Below are positions 7,862 through 14,758 of a stretch of 64,000 nucleotides of DNA, piece by piece; the stretch's first letter is position 1, and each line of letters opens with the position of its first letter. The DNA is taken from positions 1 through 64,000 of the forward strand of contig NZ_SGWV01000007.1 of the NCBI RefSeq assembly GCF_004216565.1, given 5' to 3'. The stretch comes from Sphaerotilus mobilis (lineage in GTDB: Bacteria; Pseudomonadota; Gammaproteobacteria; Burkholderiales; Burkholderiaceae_C). The notes under the pieces are model-generated. The model had not been told where the DNA came from and made no database searches. It worked only from the letters and a program-made list of their open reading frames with translations. The position numbers and the translations under genes were made by a program.

Positions 7862-9106
7862 TCAGTGCGGACCGAGCGGACCGTGGCCCGCAACGTCCTT
7901 GAGGCGGCGATAGATCCAGCCGCGCGAGACCTTCAGCCGGCGAGCCGCCGCCGAGAGGTTGCCGCCGCACTCGCGCAAGACCTGCTGGATCAGCTCGTCA
8001 TTGAGGTCACGCAGCGAGCGGTCCGCGAGGTCGAGCGGCGCGGCCAGGGCGCCCCCCTCCTGGCAGGCGACCGGCTCCACAGCGGCGGCGGATACCTGCA
8101 TGGCCGGCATGACCTCTTCGGTCACGACCGGGGGCACGGCCGCATGCAGCTCACGGCGACCGTCACGGGCCGTCATGTCGGCCCGGGCCCACACCGTCAG
8201 CCCGTTGGGCAGCGGCAGCGGTGCCGCACCGCTGGAAGGCAGCGAGGCCAGTCGATCGAGCGAGAGCGCAAAGGCGTGTTCGGCCAGCGGCATCACCAGA
8301 TCCGGCACCGGCCCGGACGAGAGCCCGAGAATGCGCGCGCCCACGTCGTTGAACCAGGCCACTCGACCGCTGCGATCAACCCCGATCAGCCCCACGGTGA
8401 CCGAATCCAGCAAGGTCGGCGAGACCTGCACGCGGATGACCAGATGATCGTCGGACTGGGCCACCAGCAGCCGGTTCTCTATGGCGCTGGCGAAGTGCGA
8501 CGCCACGGCGGCCGCGTCGAACTGGAAGGGGATGGATTCGCTGGAGATGTCGAACACGCCGGCCACCCGCCCGCGCACGTCGCGGATCGGCGCGGCCGCG
8601 CAGTGCATCTGTCGAACGCCTTCGAAGAAGTGCTCGACACCCTGGACGTTGACGGAACGCCCGGTGCGGATCACCACACCCGGCGCGGTCGTGCCGACCG
8701 CCTCTTCGGACAGGTCCACGCCGATGCGCGTGGCCACCGGCATCAGCGACTCGTGTGGCCGGCCGGCGCAGGTCGCGCCGATGATCACGCCGCTCGCGTC
8801 CGACAGCATCGCCGCGCAACTGGTCGTGCCCAGCAGCATCTGCAGCTGCGCGATCTCCGCATCCCAGGCCTGCGTCAGGGCCCGGTTGCGTTGCAGGGCC
8901 AGATGGGCCCGGCTGACCGTGACGGGCTGGAACTCGACGTCGCCCGAGGGGCTGGCATGCGTGCGCTGGCACCGCGCCCACGACTGGAACACCGCCTCGC
9001 TGATCACGCCGGTCGGCGGCACGCCTTCTTCGAACCAGCGCCGCCTCGCCAGTTCGACGACGGCGTGGCGCGAGGAGAAGAAGGGACTGGCGGCGTAGGG
9101 TGACAT
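7862..9106 (-). CDS. AcoR-like GAF/PAS regulator with Fis-type HTH, no AAA+ domain
   Basis: A 414-residue transcriptional regulator. Residues about 60-215 are a GAF-type sensor with the AcoR-like pattern IGVDLSEEAVGTTAPG and MHCAAAPIRDVRGRVAGVFDIS. Residues about 235-300 are PAS-like (VGLIGVDRSGRVAWFNDVGA). Residues about 365-405 are a Fis/HTH_8 domain (QQVLRECGGNLSAAARRLKVSRGWIYRRLKD). The sigma-54-interacting AAA+ domain that normally lies between PAS and HTH, with GAFTGA and Walker motifs, is absent. It therefore cannot act as a classical sigma-54 activator. It sits directly upstream of, and parallel to, the GMC/aldehyde dehydrogenase pair and probably controls it. Confidence 0.85.
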   Translation of the reverse strand: MSPYAASPFFSSRHAVVELARRRWFEEGVPPTGVISEAVFQSWARCQRTHASPSGDVEFQPVTVSRAHLALQRNRALTQAWDAEIAQLQMLLGTTSCAAMLSDASGVIIGATCAGRPHESLMPVATRIGVDLSEEAVGTTAPGVVIRTGRSVNVQGVEHFFEGVRQMHCAAAPIRDVRGRVAGVFDISSESIPFQFDAAAVASHFASAIENRLLVAQSDDHLVIRVQVSPTLLDSVTVGLIGVDRSGRVAWFNDVGARILGLSSGPVPDLVMPLAEHAFALSLDRLASLPSSGAAPLPLPNGLTVWARADMTARDGRRELHAAVPPVVTEEVMPAMQVSAAAVEPVACQEGGALAAPLDLADRSLRDLNDELIQQVLRECGGNLSAAARRLKVSRGWIYRRLKDVAGHGPLGPH

Positions 9107-9214
9107 GGCGGGACTCCGATGCCATCCGTGCGCGAACCTTCCGCACCGGATGGTCTGCCGTTCGAGGCAGCGGATCGTCCGGTATCGGTCGGCTCGTCAC
9201 AATGCACAAACGGC

Positions 9215-9240
9215 GATGTGGCACATCACCGGTTGTGATG
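9215..9240. promoter_or_regulatory. Two overlapping palindromes upstream of the GAF/Fis regulator gene
   Basis: GATGTG-G-CACATC (9215-9227) overlaps CATCAC-CGGTT-GTGATG (9224-9240). Both are perfect 6-bp inverted repeats, 108 bp or more upstream of the regulator start. They suggest an autoregulatory or promoter-proximal operator. Confidence 0.35.
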
Positions 9241-9271
9241 TTGGCCGACCCTCGCGCGCCGGCCACCCCGT

Positions 9272-9907
9272 TCAATGACAGCCGTAGCTCGCAGCCGCCG
9301 TCACCGCACCGCTGCCCGAATAGGTGATCTTCTTCGGATACACGCACAGCGGCAGCGACACCACGTTGTTCGACGAGCTGACGGTGATGGCGTCGGGCAC
9401 AGTGCCCTGCTCCACCCAGTCCTTCAGCGCCATGAACATCTCATCGCGACCTCGCGCCGACTGCTGGACCGGCTTCGAGCCGGCCGGTGTGCGCGAAGCC
9501 CGGCACGTGGTAGTGGCGGAAGAAGGATTGCGTGAAGTCCACGCGTTCGGAATTGGCTCGGACCAACGCAGCGACGCTCTCGGCGTGACGTCCACCAATT
9601 ACCAAGATCGGCACCTGGGCGAGCAATCCAACAAGGTAGGCCGCACGTGGCAGGCCTGCACTGGGTGCGACCTCGTCCATCCGTCGCACCTCTTCGGCCT
9701 TCATGCGGATTGTCAGTTTGACCGTCCCAGTCGATGCCGCCTACACGTCCGACCGCGCCGCGATGATGCACTCTCCCGCCAGACCCAACTCACGGGCCAC
9801 AGCCGTTCTCAAGAGCACCTACACGGTCATGCGATCAACTTGGGCACGCGCCACCAGTACGGCCTTCAGGCCGCGCATGTCGACGGCGACGAAGTCGAGG
9901 TTCATGG
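9272..9907 (-). pseudogene. Decayed tannase/alpha-beta hydrolase-type gene
   Basis: Pieces of a hydrolase are spread over several minus-strand frames. An N-terminal piece MNLDFVAVDMRGLKAVLVAR (from 9907) ends at stops. A middle piece contains VPILVIGGRHAES and FRHYHVPGFAHTG, the usual end of the alpha/beta fold with the catalytic His. A C-terminal piece in another frame, MFMALKDWVEQGTVPDAI then SLPLCVYPKKITYSGSG and a final GCH, matches the tail style of tannase/feruloyl esterase proteins. At least one frameshift and several stops separate the pieces. The parent probably cleaved an aromatic or ester substrate. Confidence 0.6.
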
Positions 9908-10079
9908 TGGGGATGGACGGATAAGGGACGGATCGAGGGACTTGTGAAATCGGCGGCAGACCGCCTATCTCTGCACTCACCTCCGTCTGAAGTCTGGACC
10001 CGATTCAAGGCCTCAAGACCGATGACGTCCGGTCTCGAATCACCGTTTTCGCGCACCCCGGGACCTGTTGGCGACCCGA

Positions 10080-10200
10080 ATCCGATCCACATCCGAAGCA
10101 AATCCGGAGCAGAACCGGAACAGGACCGAACCGCTTCCGATCCGCATCCGGAACAGATCCGGCGCACAACCGGCACAAAACCGGAACAGATCCGAAACAG
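10080..10200. repeat. Array of eleven 11-bp direct repeats (iteron/centromere-like)
   Basis: Eleven abutting units of exactly 11 bp run from 10080 to 10200, with consensus AWCCGGAACAG. Examples are ATCCGGAGCAG (10102), AACCGGAACAG (10113 and 10179), ATCCGGAACAG (10146) and ATCCGAAACAG (10190). Units at 10124 and 10135 are most diverged but keep the spacing. The CCG core thus recurs about once per helical turn. The array ends 113 bp before the HTH gene of the Stb/Tra-like operon, the position of the StbA-binding repeats in plasmid R388 as I remember them. A role in segregation, oriT binding or autoregulation is inferred. Confidence 0.85.
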
Positions 10201-10312
10201 CCGATCACCACGCGCTTGTCTCAGGTCGTCCCAGGCGGTTCGCGCGACAGATCGGACCCCGAATCCATCGCTCCTCTGGGCCTCGTTCCGGTCGAGATTC
10301 GATGCGTCACCG

Positions 10313-10696
10313 ATGCAGCCCGATCGCATGCACCTGCAACCCACACGCCCGCCAGGCCGTGCCAACCGCAAGGCCCTGGTCCACGCCGCCGAGATCCGGC
10401 GGCTGCGGGCGAGCGGCTACAGCCTGGAGGCCATCCGCCACATGCTGGCGGCCGTCGGCGTGGTGGTCAGCCGCTCCACGGTCCATCGCGAGGTGACACG
10501 GCCCGACGCCCGCGTGCCGACACCGCCTCCAGTCGCGTCGACCGTCGGCCCACCGATCCCGGCGCCCGCTGCGGCGGTGCCGTGGCTCGGTCCGACGCCC
10601 TTTGCCACCGACCCGCGCAGTGGCAAGGAGATCGCCGAGGCCTTCATGAAGGGCCACATCACCAACCCCTTGATGCAAGTGAGGAACCCACGATGA
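10313..10696 (+). CDS. Small HTH protein, StbA/TraK-like, of plasmid stability/transfer module
   Basis: A 127-residue protein with a helix-turn-helix at about residues 25-65 (EIRRLRASGYSLEAIRHML, then VVVSRSTVHREV), a proline/alanine-rich linker and a short C-terminal tail (AEAFMKGHITNPLM). Its stop overlaps the next start by 4 bp (ATGA), so it is translationally coupled to the ATPase gene. By position it corresponds to StbA (R388) or TraK (RP4), DNA-binding proteins encoded before an StbB/TraL ATPase. It would bind the 11-bp array just upstream. The start is uncertain: 10328 is also an ATG, and neither has a good ribosome site. Confidence 0.65.
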   Translation: MQPDRMHLQPTRPPGRANRKALVHAAEIRRLRASGYSLEAIRHMLAAVGVVVSRSTVHREVTRPDARVPTPPPVASTVGPPIPAPAAAVPWLGPTPFATDPRSGKEIAEAFMKGHITNPLMQVRNPR

Positions 10697-11442
10697 AAGT
10701 CGCCGTGATCAGCTTCTCCGGGAACGTGGGCAAGACCACGATCGCCCGCCACCTGCTCGCCCCCCGTCTGCCCGGTGCGTCGCTCGTCTCCATCGAGAGC
10801 ATCAACGCGGGCGAGGGCGAAGACCACGTCATCCGGGGCCGCCAGTTCGCCGAGCTGCAGGAGTTCCTGCAGGTGGTCGACGACGCCGTCGTCGACATCG
10901 GCGCGAGCAACGTCGAGGAGCTGCTGGGCCTGATGCGCCGCTACCGGGGCAGCCACGAGGACTTCGACCACTACGTCGTCCCGACGGTGCCGGCGGCCAA
11001 GCAGCAGCAGGACACCATCGCCACGCTGGCCGAGCTCTCGCGCATCGGCATCCCGCCCGACAAGGTGCGCGTGGTCTTCAACATGGTCGAAGACGAGCGC
11101 GAGCTCGAGCGGGTGTTCGAGCCGGTGCTGGCCTTCGCGCGGATGACGTCACTTGCCCGGGTCACGCCCGAGTGCAGGCTTGGCAGCAACGAGGTCTACG
11201 GGCACGCCAAGGGCAGTGGTGTCGACCTGGCGACCCTGGCCGCCGACCCGACCGACTACAAGGCGCAGATCGCAGCAACGTCCGACAGCACCGAGCGTCT
11301 GGCGCTGGCGCAGCGGCTGGCCATCCGCCGCCTGGCCATCGGCGTCGTGCCCGAGCTCGATGCCTGCTTTGCAGCGCTGCGCCTCGGGGCATCGACCTCG
11401 GACACCTCTCAGCGGCATCACCCGTCGAGGTCCGCACCGTGA
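10693..11442 (+). CDS. StbB/TraL-like ParA-superfamily ATPase
   Basis: A 249-residue ATPase. The N-terminus has a deviant Walker A (ISFSGNVGKTTIARHLL), followed by VDDAVVDIGASN, a Walker B-like element, and VPTVPAAKQQQDT with VRVVFNMVEDE. This matches the StbB/TraL group of plasmid proteins, which act in plasmid positioning and conjugation. It overlaps both neighbours by 4 bp (ATGA and GTGA), so three proteins are made from one tightly coupled mRNA. No partner ParB or relaxase gene is in the window. Confidence 0.75.
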   Translation: MKVAVISFSGNVGKTTIARHLLAPRLPGASLVSIESINAGEGEDHVIRGRQFAELQEFLQVVDDAVVDIGASNVEELLGLMRRYRGSHEDFDHYVVPTVPAAKQQQDTIATLAELSRIGIPPDKVRVVFNMVEDERELERVFEPVLAFARMTSLARVTPECRLGSNEVYGHAKGSGVDLATLAADPTDYKAQIAATSDSTERLALAQRLAIRRLAIGVVPELDACFAALRLGASTSDTSQRHHPSRSAP

Positions 11443-11900
11443 GCCGCCCCAGCACCACCCGCGAGGCCCTGATCGCCGAGGCCATCGGCGACCTGGGTCA
11501 GCTGCTGCAACAGGTCGAGCAGACCCAGGCAGCCTTGCGGGCGTCCGACCTCGCGCTGAAGGAGTCGGCCGCCACGCTGGTGCAGCAGTCCACCAAGTTC
11601 CAGGCTGCCGTGGCCCAGGGCAGCAGCCGCGCCAAGGTCGAGCTCGGGCTTCACATCGCCAAGCAGGCGACGCGCACGCTTGAGGAGATGGTGTCGGTGC
11701 AGACCCAGGCGATGAACGAGACCACGCGCACCTGCTTCGCCCAGCAAATCGAGCCACAGATCCAGCGGCTGGTGCAGCCCCTGAACCGGTTGCACGATCG
11801 ACTGGAACGACCTTGGGAACGGTGGATGCTGCACGCCGCGACGGCGCTGTGCTCGTCGACGATGACCTGGGCCGTGACGGTCTACCTGCTCCGGCGCTGA
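11439..11900 (+). CDS. StbC/TraM-like coiled-coil protein with C-terminal membrane segment
   Basis: A 153-residue protein starting at GTG in a GTGA overlap with the ATPase gene. It is mostly helical and coiled-coil in character (LGQLLQQVEQTQAALRASDL and further heptad-like stretches) and ends in one hydrophobic segment (AATALCSSTMTWAVTVYLL) before RR. Size, architecture and position match the third gene of StbABC/TraKLM modules (RP4 TraM also ends in a membrane segment, from memory). The biochemical role of this family is poorly known. Confidence 0.6.
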   Translation: MSRPSTTREALIAEAIGDLGQLLQQVEQTQAALRASDLALKESAATLVQQSTKFQAAVAQGSSRAKVELGLHIAKQATRTLEEMVSVQTQAMNETTRTCFAQQIEPQIQRLVQPLNRLHDRLERPWERWMLHAATALCSSTMTWAVTVYLLRR

Positions 11901-11970
11901 GGTCTCGGCAAGCCACGGACCTCTGCCCGGCGGCCGACCCTCGACGGGTCGCGGCCGGGCCTCGCGAGCT

Positions 11971-12000
11971 GGCCGCCATGCGGCCGGCGAGCCGCTTTTT
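11971..12000 (+). terminator. Intrinsic terminator after the Stb/Tra-like operon
   Basis: GGCCGC-CAT-GCGGCC is followed by the alternative hairpin GCGGC-CGGCGA-GCCGC and then TTTTT (11996-12000). It lies 71 bp after the third gene's stop, and the T-tract fits rho-independent termination on +. Confidence 0.6.
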
Positions 12001-12093
12001 GGGTGACCCAACCGTCTCGGGCGCGCACGACGACGCGCCGGCCCCTCGTCGGAGCCGGCACGTTCGATGGCATTACCCGTGGGGCGGGGTGGC

Positions 12094-12987
12094 TCAGGCC
12101 TTGAGCCTGCGCATCTCCTCGGCCAGGATCCACAAAGCCCGGTTGATGTTGACGCTGCGGTCGATGCTGCCGACCGGGCGGGTCTCGATGCGGCGACCCT
12201 GGGCGCTGCGGCCAGGCAAGCCTCCGCGCAGGGCGTTTTCCTGCACGCGCTGGAAGGTGTTCCACAGGCTGGAGCCGACGTCCTCGATGCGGCGCGGCAT
12301 CGTCAGCTGCGCGGCGGTGATCGGCGCGGGGCTGAGGCCGTCGACGGTCTCGCCGAAGCGCAGGGCCAGCGCGGCGGTCGCGAAGGCGTGTTCCTCGTCA
12401 TCGTCCAGCGTCAGCGCCTTCATCGCCTGGGTCGACTCGCCGACGGCCTGGAAGTCGTCGAGCACCCGGAAGGCGCCTTCGATGACGTCGTGCTGGACGT
12501 TGCCCTTGTGGGGAATGCGGATGTCGTGGGCGGTCTGGCCGACCACCAGGCCGTTGCAGCAGACGAAACGGAAGACACCCGCGAGCATCTGGTAGGCGCT
12601 GGCCCCGTCATGGCTGTTGATCAGGATGATCTCGTGGGCCTCGCTGCGCGCCTGGACCTGGCCGGCGTGGCGCATGCGGATCATGTGCTTGGTGTACGCG
12701 GTCTTGCCCTCGATCCGGCTCTGGCTCTGCGCGACCATGAAGGGCTCGAAGCCTTCGCGCTTGAGGCCGCGCAGGACATCGATGGTTGGGATGTAGGCGT
12801 AGCGCTCGGAGCGGCTGGCGTGCTTGCCTTCGGCAAAGATCGACGGCGCGGTGCGACGCATCTGGTCGTCGTCCATCGGCGTCTCGCTGCGCACCACCCG
12901 GGTGTTGCGCGCGAAGCGGGTGGCGAGCTGGGCGCGGCCCTGGCTGAACATGGGGATGGGCGCGGGGCTGGTCGTGGTCGTGAACAT
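12094..12987 (-). CDS. DUF932 protein of plasmids/integrative elements
   Basis: A 297-residue protein of the DUF932 type common in the leading regions of plasmids and ICEs. Recognisable stretches are RYAYIPTIDVLRGLKREGFEP, HEIILINSHDGASAYQ, GVFRFVCCNGLVVG and a basic C-terminus. The molecular function is unknown. AAGGAA lies about 6 nt before the ATG. It is on the same strand as, and downstream of, the SSB gene with a 72-bp gap, so both may be co-expressed. Confidence 0.75.
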   Translation of the reverse strand: MFTTTTSPAPIPMFSQGRAQLATRFARNTRVVRSETPMDDDQMRRTAPSIFAEGKHASRSERYAYIPTIDVLRGLKREGFEPFMVAQSQSRIEGKTAYTKHMIRMRHAGQVQARSEAHEIILINSHDGASAYQMLAGVFRFVCCNGLVVGQTAHDIRIPHKGNVQHDVIEGAFRVLDDFQAVGESTQAMKALTLDDDEEHAFATAALALRFGETVDGLSPAPITAAQLTMPRRIEDVGSSLWNTFQRVQENALRGGLPGRSAQGRRIETRPVGSIDRSVNINRALWILAEEMRRLKA

Positions 12988-13059
12988 GGCGGTTCCTTCG
13001 GTGTGCGGTGGAAGGACCGGGCCGGCGATCTCTCAGGGGGCCGACCCGGTCGAGCGGCT

Positions 13060-13578
13060 TCAGGCGGCGGACTGGGCGGGCTGGCGGTCGGCGCGCGGCT
13101 TGTGCGCTCCGCGCGGGGCGCGGGTCTGGTGGGCGCTGGCGGCGGTGGCCGGCGTGCGGGCATCCATGCGGGCATCCGTGCGGGTGTCGGCGTCCTCGTG
13201 CGGCTCCGACTGGCCTTCGCGCTCGCGGCGCGCTTCGGACTCGGCGCGGCTGTCGAGGTAGTCGATCTCGTCGGCCGTGAAGGTCAGCGTGTGCACGGTC
13301 TCTCCGTCCTTCTCGTACCGGTGGTTCCGGACCCGGCCGATGATGTTGACGTGCGAGCCCTTGCCGAGGTAGCGCGCCGCGTTCTCGGCCTGGGCGCCCC
13401 ACAAGGTCCACTGGATCGCGGTAGCTTCCTCGTTGCGGTTGTCGCCGGAGCCGCGGCGGTTGTTGCTGATCGCGGTGAGCACGGCGCGGGCGATCGGGCC
13501 TTCGCGGCCATTGACGGTGTCGAGCTTGACGGCGCCGGCCAGGTGGGCGTGGCGCTGGGTGACGTGGACGTGGGCCAT
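13060..13578 (-). CDS. ssb: Plasmid/ICE-type single-stranded DNA-binding protein
   Basis: A 172-residue SSB-like protein. The OB fold spans about residues 1-110, with ARAVLTAISNNR, IQWTLWGAQAENAARYLGKG, VNIIGRVRNHRYEKDGETV and FTADEIDYLDS. The C-terminal third is a low-complexity, charged and Ala-rich tail lacking the acidic DDDIPF-type tip of chromosomal SSB. This resembles SSB proteins carried by plasmids to protect incoming single-stranded DNA. The start at 13578 (MAHVHVTQRH) is preferred over the longer open frame because the upstream part is non-coding in character. Confidence 0.72.
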   Translation of the reverse strand: MAHVHVTQRHAHLAGAVKLDTVNGREGPIARAVLTAISNNRRGSGDNRNEEATAIQWTLWGAQAENAARYLGKGSHVNIIGRVRNHRYEKDGETVHTLTFTADEIDYLDSRAESEARREREGQSEPHEDADTRTDARMDARTPATAASAHQTRAPRGAHKPRADRQPAQSAA

Positions 13579-13694
13579 GACGGTCTCCAAGGGTGAGCGC
13601 ATCGGCCGGATCCCGATCCGGGAGTCCTGGAAACCGATCCTCTCGCTTGGACCTTCCTCGCACCCGCCCACGGGCGGGCGGGGGGTGGGCAGGG

Positions 13695-13716
13695 CCCCTT
13701 CCCTCACGGGAAGGGG
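13695..13716. repeat. Short perfect hairpin
   Basis: CCCCTTCCC, loop TCAC, GGGAAGGGG: a perfect 9-bp stem with a 4-nt loop. It looks like the short GC-rich intergenic palindromes dispersed in many proteobacterial genomes. There is no T-tract. Confidence 0.55.
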
Positions 13717-13785
13717 TTGGGGATGGGTGGGGTTGTGCCCAGCAGCCGACGCGGTGCGCCAGTCTCCTGGCCCACCGCTGAAAGA

Positions 13786-13833
13786 TCCCCCCACAAGTCC
13801 CCCTCGCCCACAGGACGGGGGCTTGTGGGGGGA
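13786..13833. repeat. Long imperfect hairpin in gene-free DNA
   Basis: TCCCCCCACAAG (13786-13797) pairs perfectly with CTTGTGGGGGGA (13822-13833), and CCCCC (13799-13803) with GGGGG (13817-13821), leaving a single T bulge and a 13-nt loop. It could be a terminator of the SSB region or a small mobile palindrome. Confidence 0.55.
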
Positions 13834-14758
13834 GCGCGGTGGGCCGGTCTGGCGCAGGGCTGCCTCCTGTGTGCGGGCGGCGCAGAGAATCGGAGCCGAC
13901 CGCGATGACCTGAACCCCGGCGGCTCTGCGGCCGACGTGCCCCCGAGGGAGCGACAGCGGACGACTGGCGCGGCGGGCGAGACGGGGCGAGCCGGCTCGG
14001 CTGTTCGGCTGTTGGGGTGGGTGTTCGCGCGGCCCGGGAGTGAGCGTGGCGGGTGATCGGTGATGCCGATCAGCCGCGAGGTAAACGAAGAGCGCCGACC
14101 GGCTGTTCGGCCAGCGGGCCGGCCTGGGCGGCGCAGCTGCTCAGGCGGTTTCCGGCTTCAGGCCAGCGATCACCGGGCACCGGAACAGGCCACGCACCTC
14201 ATGACCGCTGGCACCGCCGGCCTGGCCGAGTTGCGTCAGGGACGGCCGCCCGGGAGGGGCGAGACGCAGGACGCAGTCCGAAGACTCGACGCGAAGCGCA
14301 ACGGCCCGACCGAGCTGAGCGAGGGGACGCCCGGTGTCCATGGTGAAGGACTGCTATGCAGCGGGTGCGGCCGGTCGCGGCCGGCCTGTGAACTCACTCA
14401 GTTCCATCAAGCAGACGTTTGGTTTGGCCGTCAGGGCTGGCCCGAGCGACAGCAATGTGAGGTGCTGCTGACATATCGGGTGCCGGGATCGGGCCGGCAT
14501 CGTCGCAACCAGGTCAATGACCGCCAGGTATCCATGAAACCGGCAGCAGCCCAGTCTTCTCGACAACATACGCGGCAGCGCGGCTACCCTCGGGCGGCTC
14601 GTCAACGACGATTGGGGCTGACGATCCCAGAAGATTCTCCCCATAGTGGCAACCATCTTATGGCAAATAATCACATGACACTGGCCGGCAGCAGCCGTTG
14701 CAAGATTGAGTCCGACCGGCGCGTCTCCATTACTCCGTGCTTAGACCGCGTACGCTCA

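Larger units (their letters stand above)
13579..14758. other. Gene-free stretch of about 1.2 kb within the plasmid-like segment
   Basis: No open frame here has a recognisable product. Apart from the two hairpins listed separately, 13579-14050 is G/C-skewed and repetitive, and 14060-14758 is mixed with some AT-rich patches (14640-14680). It separates the SSB gene from the DUF2235 gene and may be decayed DNA or hold a transfer origin that I cannot recognise. Confidence 0.5.

Noticed and set aside
10080-10200. CRISPR array
   Set aside because: Units abut without spacers and are only 11 bp, so this is an iteron-like array.
14141-14341. 66-codon minus-strand frame in the gene-free stretch
   Set aside because: It has no ribosome site, no motif and no conserved neighbour.
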